A stretch of DNA of 64,000 nucleotides from UBA7374 sp049890275 (GTDB lineage Bacteria > Verrucomicrobiota > Verrucomicrobiia > Opitutales > Coraliomargaritaceae), in the NCBI GenBank assembly GCA_049890275.1, contig JBMHBT010000011.1, positions 62,001 to 126,000 of the forward strand, written 5' to 3'. Each line of letters opens with the position of its first letter. The stretch's first letter is position 1. The notes beneath the pieces are model-generated. The model made no database searches, was not told the origin of the DNA, and saw only the letters and a program-made list of their open reading frames with translations. Below are positions 39,870 through 49,055 of the stretch, in pieces. A program made the translations under genes and the position numbers.

Positions 39870-40784
39870 CTAACTACCGACTGGCAATAATCCGTTAGAT
39901 GATGGTAGTGGTTTGAGCTCGATAAAAGGAATCAGCAATTCTTTCAATATTGCACCCACTTGATCAGGCAAAGAATCGGCAAGCTGAACTGAATCTGCGA
40001 CTAAAGACTGTTGATAGTCGTTGATACAAGTGAAGCACTCGTCGGTCGAAATACTGTTGCTGACTAGGATATGGTATAAATTGGGACGACCATTTTTTAG
40101 GTCTGATGAATGCGCGCGCCCAGATTTAGTGCCGAGAAAATCACTCTGGTCATCTTTTATCTGATAGGCAACTGCCAGGTTAAGAAATATTCTACTGAGA
40201 TGTTCCATATCACCTAGCTGATTAGCAGTTAGTGCGATACAACGCGCCGGTAAAGCAAACAGGGCGCCCGTTTTGCGAGACGCCATACGATAATAATTTT
40301 CTAATATCAGCTCCTTATTGTAGGTCTGAGCATCAAATTCTAACTCTGCCACTGCCCCGGATACCGCCGAGTTGACTGCTGCGGATATCTCATGAATCCA
40401 CCCCACCTTAGTGGCGGCAGGTACCTTTGAATCGCTAACGATCTCATACGCTTTCGCTATGAGTAAATCGCCGATCAAAAGTGCTTTCGCTTTCCCGTAC
40501 TTCTTCCAAATCGTTGGACATCCTCTGCGCTCAACATCCTCGTCTATGAGGTCATCGTGAATGAGGCTCGCATCATGCAGTAACTGCGTCGAGGCAGCTA
40601 TATCAAGTAATGTGTCCACGGGCAGAGTATATGCCGCGCCAAAGTCTAAACAAATCTTGCCGCGTATATTCTGACCGGACCAAAAATAAGCATCGTCCGA
40701 AAAATCAGCCAGTGTTGAATCACTGCAAAAGCAAGCCCTGAGCCGCCATTCTAGGCGACTCAAGGCTGAGGTCATTAAATCCAT
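39870..40784 (-). CDS. crtE: Geranylgeranyl diphosphate synthase
   Basis: A 304-residue trans-prenyltransferase. The first Asp-rich motif is DDLIDED (77-83) with two residues between Asp pairs, and the second is DDQSD (211-215). Both chelate Mg and the allylic diphosphate. It condenses isopentenyl units to GGPP, the precursor for the CrtB half of the next gene. It lies 24 bases after rhodopsin and 38 bases before crtIB on the same strand. The length and operon context favour a C20 product, though chain length cannot be read with certainty. Confidence 0.9.
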   Translation of the reverse strand: MDLMTSALSRLEWRLRACFCSDSTLADFSDDAYFWSGQNIRGKICLDFGAAYTLPVDTLLDIAASTQLLHDASLIHDDLIDEDVERRGCPTIWKKYGKAKALLIGDLLIAKAYEIVSDSKVPAATKVGWIHEISAAVNSAVSGAVAELEFDAQTYNKELILENYYRMASRKTGALFALPARCIALTANQLGDMEHLSRIFLNLAVAYQIKDDQSDFLGTKSGRAHSSDLKNGRPNLYHILVSNSISTDECFTCINDYQQSLVADSVQLADSLPDQVGAILKELLIPFIELKPLPSSNGLLPVGS

Positions 40785-40808
40785 TGTGTGTAAAAACTAG
40801 AATTCTCG

Positions 40809-41597
40809 CTACACACTTTCACTGTCACTCGTAGCTGCTACCCAAATCGCGAGTCCAAAGGCTACTTTATTCACTAAGTCAGCAAGATTGTAGACTATAT
40901 TCAACGTCTCGCTGTCGCTACTGCCGCCGCCCATGTAAGCGAGGTAATAACCGATCGGGTAAATAGCCCAGCCTACGGTAACAATGAGGCGAATAGTCTT
41001 AAAGGCTGTTTGAGAAGCCACATTACCGCTGTTTGCATTCAGCTTAGAGGCCTCACCTTTGAAAATTTCGTAGATGATGTAGAGCCAGCCTGCCATGCCT
41101 ACAACAAATCCAAGAGTTGTGTCTACATAGCCAGCCTCACCCAGATAACCACCGATCAGCATAACTAGTGATGCAATTAAAAGCTTCCAGAAAACGCGCA
41201 CGCTGACTGCAGTCACCGCAGCAAGAATTAAGTAGAACTCTACTATTTGCAGCGGCACAGTTATCAGCCAATCAACATAACGGAAAACTGTAGGGCTGGA
41301 TCCTGTGTTAACCCATATGTCACGCATGTAGAGGTAGTGCCAAAATGCAACACCCGTAACAAGTCCGGCAACTGTAAGGGAAGTCTTCCACTTACCTTTT
41401 ACGCGATCGCGTTCAATGAAGAAAAATACCGTCGCAGCAAGCATCATTGCGGTCGCAAGCCAAAAGCTGACGCCAACAAAATCACTTGGGTGGAGAGAAC
41501 CGCTGTGGGAAAGAACCTCAGCGCAATCGTCGCCATAAGCAAACAATGCTAGAAAAAGTGAGCTTAGTATCGTGAATAATAATTTTTTGCAGTACAC
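40809..41597 (-). CDS. Proteorhodopsin, light-driven proton pump, predicted blue-absorbing
   Basis: A 262-residue, seven-helix retinal protein. It starts with GTG at 41597 (an in-frame stop lies just upstream and no ATG is near), followed by a signal-like segment to residue ~22. RYVDWLITVPLQIVEF gives Asp109 (proton acceptor, position 97 in green proteorhodopsin), Thr113, Gln117 at spectral tuning site 105 and Glu120 (proton donor). His87 pairs with the acceptor, and NLADLVNKVAF supplies the Schiff-base Lys244. The D-T-E set identifies an outward proton pump; Gln at 105 predicts blue absorption. First gene of the retinal operon. Confidence 0.95.
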   Translation of the reverse strand: MYCKKLLFTILSSLFLALFAYGDDCAEVLSHSGSLHPSDFVGVSFWLATAMMLAATVFFFIERDRVKGKWKTSLTVAGLVTGVAFWHYLYMRDIWVNTGSSPTVFRYVDWLITVPLQIVEFYLILAAVTAVSVRVFWKLLIASLVMLIGGYLGEAGYVDTTLGFVVGMAGWLYIIYEIFKGEASKLNANSGNVASQTAFKTIRLIVTVGWAIYPIGYYLAYMGGGSSDSETLNIVYNLADLVNKVAFGLAIWVAATSDSESV

Positions 41598-41837
41598 TTT
41601 ATTTGATTATTAGGTTAGAGGTAACAAGCAGTACAAAACACTTTGTCTTATATGCAGCATTAAATTTGTTCACACTCTTCGATTGATTCAAGTTATTTTT
41701 TCATATTCTCGATAGGCCATAGCAGTACTTCTGAGATATATTGAACACGCACCACTAGGCCCCTAGCTCAAAATTCGTCATAGAAGCAAGTACCAGCACC
41801 AAGAAATAGTCGCCTTAAAAAAGGCTTAAAGCGGAGC

Positions 41838-41871
41838 AAAAAAATTCCCTCTAATCATTGACGAAGAGGGA
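41838..41871 (-). terminator. Intrinsic terminator after tRNA-Asn
   Basis: Read on the minus strand, a 7-base stem (TCCCTCT / AGAGGGA) encloses a 12-base loop and is followed by seven T residues. It begins about nine bases after the tRNA 3' end, so tRNA transcription probably stops here and does not continue into the rhodopsin operon. Confidence 0.65.
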
Positions 41872-41878
41872 TTTAAAG

Positions 41879-41955
<77 letters not shown>

Positions 41956-41968
41956 TCCATGAAATGGG

Positions 41969-41998
41969 CATAAAGCTGCTCACCGGAGTATTTGTCAA
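41969..41998 (-). promoter_or_regulatory. Probable sigma-70-type promoter of tRNA-Asn
   Basis: On the minus strand, a perfect TTGACA (41998-41993) is followed after 18 bases by TTTATG (41974-41969). The -10 match is weak. It ends 15 bases before the tRNA 5' end. Confidence 0.45.
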
Positions 41999-42047
41999 TA
42001 ATTTGTCGGAAAAAATTACCCGATTACTATTGAGCCTCAGGTAAGGA

Positions 42048-42644
42048 TTAGGAGTAGCTTCGGCGACCTTCCAAAGCACTCTTCAAAGTTAACGAGTCGG
42101 CAAAAGTCACCCCACCACCACTGGGCAATCCAAACCCAATCCGAGTCACACGAATGGAACGCTGTCCGACGATTTCTTCCTGTATATAATGACAGGTAGC
42201 CTGCCCCTCAATATCATTAGAGAGCGCGAGGACAATCTCCTCTATTTCGCCTCCTTCCAGTCGGCGTACCAGCGAATCAAAGTTCAGGTCCCCCGGGCCG
42301 ACACCATGAATCGGCGAAAGTTTACCATGAAGTATATGGTAACGACCGGCCCAGGCAGAAGATCGCTCGACTGCAACTAGGTCAGGGACGTGCTCCACAA
42401 TACAAAGCGATCCGGTTTGTCGTCGTGGGTCGGCACAAACGGAACAAATTGAATCCTCGGCAATGTTTCCGCAGGTAGAACAGCGCCCGACTTGCTGGCT
42501 CGCCTGTTCCAAAGCCTGAATCAAGTCCGACATATTTTCCGGCTTTTCCACCAACAACTCCAGAGCAATGCGCTCGGCCGAACGATAGCCCAGACCGGGC
42601 AATCGCTTGAGCTGCTGCAAAAGCTTTTCGTAAGCTGGAGTCAC
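42048..42644 (-). CDS. recR: Recombination mediator protein RecR
   Basis: A 198-residue protein starting with GTG at 42644 (an ATG two bases upstream is followed at once by a stop). PGLGYRSAERIALELL is the helix-hairpin-helix region; CSTCGNIAEDSICSVC is the four-cysteine zinc finger; CIVEHVPDLVAVERS and EIVLALSNDIEGQATCHYI form the Toprim domain. RecR loads RecA at gaps with RecF and RecO. The gene follows ebfC by 12 bases, the common ebfC-recR pairing. Confidence 0.97.
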   Translation of the reverse strand: MTPAYEKLLQQLKRLPGLGYRSAERIALELLVEKPENMSDLIQALEQASQQVGRCSTCGNIAEDSICSVCADPRRQTGSLCIVEHVPDLVAVERSSAWAGRYHILHGKLSPIHGVGPGDLNFDSLVRRLEGGEIEEIVLALSNDIEGQATCHYIQEEIVGQRSIRVTRIGFGLPSGGGVTFADSLTLKSALEGRRSYS

Positions 42645-42656
42645 ATCGAAGAGACG

Positions 42657-42968
42657 TTAAAACAAACCGGGCATTCCGCCCATCCCTCCGGATAAAGCAC
42701 TCATCGCCTCCTCGTTGGTCGCCTTGGCTTTTTCACCGGCCTCGCGAATGGCTGCCAGAAGGGTTTCTTCGACAAATTCCGCATCTTCCTTCAGAAATTC
42801 GGGGTCGATCTTCAAAGCCCGAAACTCACTTTGCGCAGTAATGGTTACGGTCACCGCACCTCCGCCGCTGCTCACGGTTAGCTCTTTTTCCGCAAGCTCC
42901 TCCTGAACGGCTTGCATCTGCTTTTGCATTTTCTGTGCTTGTTTCAGTAATTTTCCGACTCCGGCCAT
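42657..42968 (-). CDS. ebfC: YbaB/EbfC family nucleoid-associated protein
   Basis: A 103-residue protein. GKLLKQAQKMQKQMQAVQEELAEKE is the N-terminal coiled helix; VSSGGGAVTVTITAQSEFRALKIDPEFL is the central beta-sheet core, typical of YbaB. It binds DNA as a dimer and is usually co-transcribed with recR, as here; dnaX, a frequent third partner, is not present. Confidence 0.95.
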   Translation of the reverse strand: MAGVGKLLKQAQKMQKQMQAVQEELAEKELTVSSGGGAVTVTITAQSEFRALKIDPEFLKEDAEFVEETLLAAIREAGEKAKATNEEAMSALSGGMGGMPGLF

Positions 42969-43058
42969 AATACGTATAGTGTTTGGGTTCCTGTTGCTAC
43001 TGGCAAAGGTCGTTTAAGCCTTCTCAACGGTCAAGCCCGTTCACAAAGACCAGCCCAA

Positions 43059-43514
43059 CTAACCCGGATAATCCGAAAAAACGTAACGGCGAAGATTCTC
43101 TGCCTCCATTTCATTGATCTCCAGAAGCCAGCGTGTCACATCCCCGATTGAGACCATTCCACGCAGGGTGCCATCTTCCATAATAGGTAAGTGCCGCACC
43201 CGATGTTCGGTCATCATTTGCATTGCCTGCTCAACCGAACAACCCGGATCGATCGATAGAAAATCAGAAGTCATGACCTCCTCAACAGAAGTCGTTGCCG
43301 GATCCTTACCCGAAGCGACCACACGAACCAATACATCGCGCTCTGTGAATATTCCGACCACTTGGTTCGATCCGTCCTCAACAAGAAGAGATCCAACACG
43401 CAGGCGGTTCATCTCCTCAACCGCAGCTTCAATCGAGGCATCCATACGAATGCAATAAACTTGACGATCTTTATTCTGAATTAGGGTTATTACATTAATT
43501 CTACTAAGGGTCAT
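43059..43514 (-). CDS. CBS-domain pair protein
   Basis: A 151-residue protein with two CBS motifs (residues ~25-80 and ~85-145). LLVEDGSNQVVGIFTERDVLVRVVASG and LPIMEDGTLRGMVSIGDVTRWLL are the characteristic sheet-helix endings. Stand-alone CBS pairs bind adenosine nucleotides and regulate unknown partners. Monocistronic; no partner gene is evident. Function not predicted beyond ligand sensing. Confidence 0.9.
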   Translation of the reverse strand: MTLSRINVITLIQNKDRQVYCIRMDASIEAAVEEMNRLRVGSLLVEDGSNQVVGIFTERDVLVRVVASGKDPATTSVEEVMTSDFLSIDPGCSVEQAMQMMTEHRVRHLPIMEDGTLRGMVSIGDVTRWLLEINEMEAENLRRYVFSDYPG

Positions 43515-43570
43515 AAACCTAATTTATCGCGCATTCTGGAAGAATGCAACCCTCGATCTGACAGGCTGCT

Positions 43571-44485
43571 TCAACTCGATAAAATACTTTCATAGCCTTT
43601 GCGGAAATCAACGTAGACCGGGCGCCAATCAAAGGCCTCCCGTAGTTTTTCATTCAAAACAATACGATCTGGCATCTGCCCACCCCGCCGCTGCAGGCGC
43701 TCTGTGGCCAAACCCGGCTCAAATTGCGGCACAGATGCTCCGATCCGACTAGCCAACCACTCGACAAGTTCCTTCTTACGGGCTGGGGAATCATCGCAAA
43801 GATTATAGACCCCGGATCCGGGGCCACCTCTGAGTGCCGAGCGAAGAGCGGAAATGATATCCTCCAAATGGATCAAATTCAAATGGTGCTCTCCGCTTCC
43901 GGGAATGAACTCCCGACCCTCCCGCAATGTATCCAATAAATAGTGTCGGGCCGGGCCGTAGATACCCGCCAAACGAAGTACATACCAACGCGAAAATAGA
44001 TGAGCCGCATCCTCAATCAACTGCTCCGAACGAAGGAGCACCTGAGCAGTCTGTGGCGCTCCAGTCGTATCAGCCGTCTCGTCGACCACCACGCCTCCGT
44101 CTTGCGGATAAACCGATGTGCTACTGGTATAGACAAAGCGATCGATAGTTTTTCCATCCAGCCATTGAAGAATGGAACGCTGCCCCTCGTAATACGATTT
44201 TTCATATCCCGCTAAACCGCCTCCCGCCGAGCTCACACAATTGACTACCGCACGATACGATTCACGAACCTGCTCATGCCAGCTTGGGCAATCCAAATCC
44301 CCTTCAATGACCTCGCCCACCCCAAGCAAGCGCAAACTCGCGGCTTTCTCCGCATTGCGAGTCAAAGCGCCCACGCGCACACCGTCCCGAAGTAGCGATT
44401 GTGCCAAGGCGGTGCCAACATAACCACAACCAAAAATCAAAACGGATTCCGGTAATGATGCTGAAGAAGAGAGATGAGAATGCAT
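43571..44485 (-). CDS. SDR-type NAD-dependent epimerase/dehydratase (YeeZ-like)
   Basis: The ATG at 44485 is preferred to the open frame from 44530. ESVLIFGCGYVGTALAQSLL is the GxxGxxG-type Rossmann loop, and RFVYTSSTSVYPQDGG carries the Ser/Tyr region of extended SDRs. HHLNLIHLEDIISALRSAL is the typical C-terminal region of the NAD-dependent epimerase family. The substrate is unknown. It is divergent from hemF with ~75 bases between. Confidence 0.85.
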   Translation of the reverse strand: MHSHLSSSASLPESVLIFGCGYVGTALAQSLLRDGVRVGALTRNAEKAASLRLLGVGEVIEGDLDCPSWHEQVRESYRAVVNCVSSAGGGLAGYEKSYYEGQRSILQWLDGKTIDRFVYTSSTSVYPQDGGVVVDETADTTGAPQTAQVLLRSEQLIEDAAHLFSRWYVLRLAGIYGPARHYLLDTLREGREFIPGSGEHHLNLIHLEDIISALRSALRGGPGSGVYNLCDDSPARKKELVEWLASRIGASVPQFEPGLATERLQRRGGQMPDRIVLNEKLREAFDWRPVYVDFRKGYESILSS

Positions 44486-44560
44486 GGGAATCAATAAAAA
44501 CTCTAAAGTTCGGGTAAGCCTTGTGCACAAGCAATGTATTAATCAAGATACTCGATTCAA

Positions 44561-45475
44561 ATGGCAGAGGTAAAAATAGAAAACGTGCGCGACTACCTGA
44601 TCGATCTACAGGATCGAATCGCCGCGAATATTGAGCAGGTAGACGGGCAAACACACTTCATCGAAGATCGCTGGGATCGTCCGGAGGGAGGCGGAGGCCG
44701 CTCCCGAGTCCTCGAAGACGGCGCCGTCTTCGAAAAAGCGGGGATCAACTTTTCCGATGTAGAGGGTTCCGGCCTGCCCCCTTCGGCCACTGCGACCCGA
44801 CCCCAACTCGCCGGAGCCGCCTTTCGCGCCATGGGTGTCTCCCTCGTCTTCCACCCCCGCAACCCGCACGTGCCAACTACCCACATGAATGTACGCTTCT
44901 TTCATGCCCAACCGGCAGGAGCGGACCCCGTCTGGTGGTTCGGCGGAGGATTCGACCTCACTCCCTACTACGGCTATCGGGAAGACGCCGCTCACTGGCA
45001 CAAAACCGCCAAAGCCGCCTGCGAACCATTTGGAGAAAAACTCTACCCAAATTTCAAGAAGGCCTGCGACGAATACTTCCACCTGCCGCACCGAGACGAA
45101 GCACGTGGCATCGGTGGCATTTTCTTTGATGACTACGATCAAGGCGGCTTCGAATCGGCCTTTGCTTTTCTCCGCTCCGTCGGCGACCACTTCATACCGG
45201 CCTACCAGCCGATTGTCGAACGACGTAAGGACCTGCCCGCAACCGAAGCACAACGCCAGTTTCAACTCTACCGACGTGGTCGCTACGTAGAGTTCAACCT
45301 CGTTTATGACCGCGGCACACTCTTCGGACTCCAGTCCAAAGGACGAACTGAATCCATCCTTATGTCACTCCCTCCCCTCGCCCGCTGGGACTATGATTTT
45401 CAACCTAAACCCGACACGACGGAGGCCGAACTCTATCGTGTCTTCCTCCAGCCGCAGGACTGGGCCAATCAATAA
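44561..45475 (+). CDS. hemF: Oxygen-dependent coproporphyrinogen III oxidase
   Basis: A 304-residue protein of full family length. PTTHMNVRFFHA, WWFGGGFDLTPYYGY, HLPHRDEARGIGGIFFDDYD and GRYVEFNLVYDRGTLFGLQS are the classic HemF signatures, including active-site Asp and Arg. It oxidatively decarboxylates coproporphyrinogen III using O2, so the organism makes haem aerobically. It starts a hemF-hemE-hemY operon with 15 bases before hemE. Confidence 0.97.
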   Translation: MAEVKIENVRDYLIDLQDRIAANIEQVDGQTHFIEDRWDRPEGGGGRSRVLEDGAVFEKAGINFSDVEGSGLPPSATATRPQLAGAAFRAMGVSLVFHPRNPHVPTTHMNVRFFHAQPAGADPVWWFGGGFDLTPYYGYREDAAHWHKTAKAACEPFGEKLYPNFKKACDEYFHLPHRDEARGIGGIFFDDYDQGGFESAFAFLRSVGDHFIPAYQPIVERRKDLPATEAQRQFQLYRRGRYVEFNLVYDRGTLFGLQSKGRTESILMSLPPLARWDYDFQPKPDTTEAELYRVFLQPQDWANQ

Positions 45476-45490
45476 AAAGAAGTTCCTATC

Positions 45491-46537
45491 ATGACGCCCC
45501 GCCAACGCTTTCTCGCCGCCGCCAATTGCCAACCCGTTGACCGTCCACCCATCTGGCTCATGCGTCAGGCAGGTCGATACCTCCCCGAATATCGTGAGCT
45601 AAAAGCAGCACATGATTTTGTCACTATGGTGCGCACTCCGGAACTCGCATCCGAAGTCACCCTGCAGCCAATGCGGCGCTTCCCTCTCGACGCCGCGATT
45701 ATCTTTTCCGATATCCTCGTCATCCCTGAAGCCCTCGGACAGAGCTACCATTTCCGCGATCAGGGCGGCATCGGTATGGACTACCTGCTCGATCACAACG
45801 ATAAGATTGCCGCACTCGACGCAACAAAGATTCCGGAAAAGCTCTGCTATGTCGGTGGTGCGCTACAAGCGAGCCGGAGGAAACTCGGAGACGACACCGC
45901 CCTGCTCGGCTTCTGTGGCTCTCCCTGGACACTCGCCTGCTACATGGTCGAAGGTGGATCCGCCAAAGAATTCACCGCCATTAAAAAACTGGCATGGGAC
46001 GAACCGGAAGCTTTTGAGATGCTAATTAAGAAGCTCACCCAAGCGTCCATCGAATACCTCCATATGCAAATCGACGCAGGAGCCGACGCTGTTCAGATTT
46101 TCGACTCCTGGGCCGCGCTTTGTCCCGACGCCCACTACGAAGCTTGGTCACTGCGTTGGATTCGCCAGATCATACACGAAATCAATAATCGGGTCCCTGT
46201 CATCCTCTACGCCAAAGGCATGGGTCACAAAAGCGCAGACCTACTCCACACCGGCGCCTCGATCCTCGGCATGGACTGGACGGTCAATCTCGGTCGCACT
46301 CGGCAGAGTATTGGTAAGCACACTGCCCTGCAGGGAAATCTCGATCCCGTGACACTTACCACCACCCCGGAAATCGTGATCCGCGAAGCCGACCGCATAC
46401 TGGAAGAAGTTGCCCACACTCCCGGTTTTATCTTTAACCTCGGTCACGGAATGCTTCCGAGCGCAAAAATCAAATGCGTCGAAGCCCTCATGGAAGTGGT
46501 CACCGGTAGCAAAACATGTCCCGTACCTGTATCGTAG
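45491..46537 (+). CDS. hemE: Uroporphyrinogen decarboxylase
   Basis: A 348-residue protein. PPIWLMRQAGRYLPEYRELK is the N-terminal HemE signature with the substrate-binding Arg residues; IIFSDILVIPEALG and GFCGSPWTLACYMVEGG follow, and FNLGHGMLPSAK is near the C-terminus. It removes four acetate carboxyls from uroporphyrinogen III to make the HemF substrate. It overlaps hemY by 22 bases. Confidence 0.97.
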   Translation: MTPRQRFLAAANCQPVDRPPIWLMRQAGRYLPEYRELKAAHDFVTMVRTPELASEVTLQPMRRFPLDAAIIFSDILVIPEALGQSYHFRDQGGIGMDYLLDHNDKIAALDATKIPEKLCYVGGALQASRRKLGDDTALLGFCGSPWTLACYMVEGGSAKEFTAIKKLAWDEPEAFEMLIKKLTQASIEYLHMQIDAGADAVQIFDSWAALCPDAHYEAWSLRWIRQIIHEINNRVPVILYAKGMGHKSADLLHTGASILGMDWTVNLGRTRQSIGKHTALQGNLDPVTLTTTPEIVIREADRILEEVAHTPGFIFNLGHGMLPSAKIKCVEALMEVVTGSKTCPVPVS

Positions 46538-47853
46538 GCGCCGGAATCTCCGGACTCGCTAGCGCCTGGCAAAGAACCCGTCGGGGCGAAGAATGCACCG
46601 TACTCGAATCTGCTTCTCAGGTTGGCGGCGCTCTCTGCAGCATTCGCAAAAACGGCTTTCTAGCCGAAGAAGGGCCAAACTCTATCCAAGTCGACTCACC
46701 CCACCTCGAGAACTTCCTCCGAAGTATCCCCGGACTTGATGAGCAAATCATCGTAGCAAAACCCGAAGCCAACAAACGCTACATCATCCGCGATGGTAAA
46801 CCGATCGCCGTCCCCATGCACCCGCTTCAAGCTATCAGCAACCCACTCTGGTCGCTCTCGGCAAAACTGCGCCTGCTCCGTGAACCATGGATCCAGATAG
46901 CGGATGCAAGCTCCGATGAATCCGTCGCCGACTTTGCTCGCCGCCGACTGGGCGAAGAATTCTACCAATATGCAATCAATCCATTGGTCGGTGGGATCTA
47001 TGCAGGGAATCCCGAAAACCTCTCCCTACGCCACGCTTTCCCAAAACTTCACGCGATGGAGCAAGAGCACGGCAGCCTGCTCCGAGGAGCCCTTGCCCGC
47101 CAGCGCGCAGCACGCAAAGAAGGAAGCTCGAAACCGCGCAAGCGCATCATCACCTTTCGGGAAGGAATCGACACACTTCCACGCCAGATCGCACAAGCCC
47201 TTGGAGATCGAGTCCAAACAGGCGTATCCATCGATTCAATCAAACAGAAAGGCGACCTCTGGCAGGTCGAGTGGAACGGACAACAAGAAAGCTTTGACCA
47301 AGTCATCGTTACCATCCCCGCCCACTCGCTAAACAAACTGCCTTTCGAAGCCAGCCTTCACCGAGCTCTGGCTCCGCTGCAGGAAATTGAATACCCGCCC
47401 GTATCCGTTCTAAGCCTAGGCTTCAAACGCGAACAAGTCGCCCACCCCCTCGACGGTTTCGGCGTCCTCGTACCTGAGTGTGAAGACCGAAAAATCCTCG
47501 GAGTCCTTTTTCCCTCCAGCGTCTTCACCGAACGCGCCCCGAAGGATTCCGTACTCCTCACTGTTTTCATCGGAGGCACACGCAACCCGGAAGAAGCCAC
47601 TGAGGATACCGACCACCTGACCCAAACCGTTCTCCCCGAAATCGAGTCGCTCCTCGGCACCTCCGGGCAGCCTCAATTCATCCACCACCGGTATTGGGCA
47701 AAAGCCATTCCTCAGTACAACACAGGCTATCGTTCTGTCTTCGAACAAATCGAAACGATTGAAAAAACCTACCCCGGACTGCAACTCCTCGGCAACTACC
47801 GCAGTGGCGTTTCCCTAACCAACTGTCTTTCAGTCGGCCAAGGCTTTTCCTAA
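46516..47853 (+). CDS. hemY: Protoporphyrinogen oxidase, HemY flavoprotein type
   Basis: A 445-residue flavoprotein. CIVGAGISGLASAWQRTRRG is the FAD-binding motif; LAEEGPNSIQVDSPHLENFL and FYQYAINPLVGGIYAGNPENL are HemG/HemY family signatures, and GNYRSGVSLTNCLSVGQ is the C-terminal FAD region. It aromatises protoporphyrinogen IX with oxygen, completing the three-step set in this operon. It overlaps hemE by 22 bases, and its 3' end overlaps the convergent lpxB stop by 24 bases, so both ends are coding on opposite strands. Confidence 0.95.
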   Translation: MSRTCIVGAGISGLASAWQRTRRGEECTVLESASQVGGALCSIRKNGFLAEEGPNSIQVDSPHLENFLRSIPGLDEQIIVAKPEANKRYIIRDGKPIAVPMHPLQAISNPLWSLSAKLRLLREPWIQIADASSDESVADFARRRLGEEFYQYAINPLVGGIYAGNPENLSLRHAFPKLHAMEQEHGSLLRGALARQRAARKEGSSKPRKRIITFREGIDTLPRQIAQALGDRVQTGVSIDSIKQKGDLWQVEWNGQQESFDQVIVTIPAHSLNKLPFEASLHRALAPLQEIEYPPVSVLSLGFKREQVAHPLDGFGVLVPECEDRKILGVLFPSSVFTERAPKDSVLLTVFIGGTRNPEEATEDTDHLTQTVLPEIESLLGTSGQPQFIHHRYWAKAIPQYNTGYRSVFEQIETIEKTYPGLQLLGNYRSGVSLTNCLSVGQGFS

Positions 47854-49035
47854 AGCGGATTCATCCATCCCTTTTAAGAGCCAGTCCGCTGCAGAAGCCT
47901 GACTGGAGGGATGCAAAAGGGAGCGGATCGCCTCTGCATCATGGGCAGCCGTCTTTCCTGCTTCCGACGTGCAAGCTTCGAGCAACTCAGCAGATAGTGT
48001 TTCCGCGCTCGCCTCGTTTTGGATGTACTCTTTATGCAGCGGTCGGTTGAGCAAAATGTTGGCGATACCGATATAAGGTATCTTTACAACCATACGACCA
48101 ATCCAGTAGCTCAAGGGATTTAGACGATAGGCAATTGCACCCGGAATACTAGACAAGGCAACGGCCAAGGACATCGTACCGGAACTCATCAAAACCGCTC
48201 GGGCGGGCTGGCCCACTGTACCATTTCCGCTGAGTATAACAGAATCCTGCAGATCTGGATATCGCTCCAACACAGCTTCTAGTAGGTCTTTGATCTGTTG
48301 GCTGGGATAAACCACTAAAGCCTTCAATTCTGGCCGCTCGGTACGAGCCCGGGCAAAACCTTCCAATAAGACAGGAAAAATCCGCCCAACTGCAGCCGAA
48401 CGACTCCCGGGAAGAAGTAAGACAGGACCCTCCGGATCGTAGACAAAGGGAAGGCGGTGCCCTACCTCGGCAAAGGGATGTCCAACAAACTCAACCGGCA
48501 AGCTTGTGTCCTGAAAGCACTCTACCTCGAAGGGAAAGATAACTCCGAGGCGGTCGAGTACGCGCTCCATCTTGAATCGACGACCTGCCTTCCAAGCCCA
48601 GACTTGTGGCCCGATGTAATAACTCAGACCAATCGACCCACCGCCTTTTACACTCAAGCCACGCTGTGCCAACTGATCCGCTAAACGCAGGTTGAAACCA
48701 GGATAATCGACAAAACAAATATGCTTGGGACGATATTCTTCTATCCAATCAAGGGTGCGATTGAAGAGTCTTTTAAAAAATCCGTACTGCCGCGCGACTT
48801 CAACGAAACCGACAATTGAAACTGCGGTCATTTCAAAGAGAAGTTGCGCACCTGCGGCCTCTAAGTTCGGCCCCCCAAGGCAGGCGATTTTCAAATCGGG
48901 TTGCTTCTGCAGAAGATCAGTCACCAACTCAGCAGCATGCTCATCACCGGAATGCTCCCCAACAATGAAAAGCAGATCGGGACGTCCATTGACAGGAGCC
49001 GGTAAGCAGGCGGGGACTGGATAGGTTTCAGACAA
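47830..49035 (-). CDS. lpxB: Lipid-A-disaccharide synthase
   Basis: A 401-residue GT19 glycosyltransferase. LLFIVGEHSGDEHAAELV is the N-terminal LpxB signature (usually GExSGD), then HICFVDYPGFNLRLADQL, GPQVWAWKAGR and LLLPGSRSAAVGRIFPVLL. The start appears to be TTG at 49035, since no ATG or GTG lies before the conserved core. LpxB joins UDP-2,3-diacyl-glucosamine and lipid X, so the cell makes lipid A. It follows a Gfo/Idh/MocA gene by 20 bases on the same strand. Confidence 0.93.
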   Translation of the reverse strand: MSETYPVPACLPAPVNGRPDLLFIVGEHSGDEHAAELVTDLLQKQPDLKIACLGGPNLEAAGAQLLFEMTAVSIVGFVEVARQYGFFKRLFNRTLDWIEEYRPKHICFVDYPGFNLRLADQLAQRGLSVKGGGSIGLSYYIGPQVWAWKAGRRFKMERVLDRLGVIFPFEVECFQDTSLPVEFVGHPFAEVGHRLPFVYDPEGPVLLLPGSRSAAVGRIFPVLLEGFARARTERPELKALVVYPSQQIKDLLEAVLERYPDLQDSVILSGNGTVGQPARAVLMSSGTMSLAVALSSIPGAIAYRLNPLSYWIGRMVVKIPYIGIANILLNRPLHKEYIQNEASAETLSAELLEACTSEAGKTAAHDAEAIRSLLHPSSQASAADWLLKGMDESALGKALAD

Positions 49036-49055
49036 TCGGGAGGAAAAGGATGCAA

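Noticed and set aside
41598..41837. Possible promoter or small RNA upstream of the rhodopsin gene
   Set aside because: The region is AT-rich with TTG/TAAT-like hexamers on the minus strand, but no pair has both good sequence and spacing, and no stable RNA fold was evident.
43114..43458. Long open frame antisense to the CBS-domain gene
   Set aside because: Low-complexity Ser/Thr/Arg-rich translation with no motif; a shadow of the real gene on the other strand.
44606..45265. 219-codon open frame antisense to hemF
   Set aside because: hemF is unmistakable on the plus strand, and the antisense translation shows no recognisable family.
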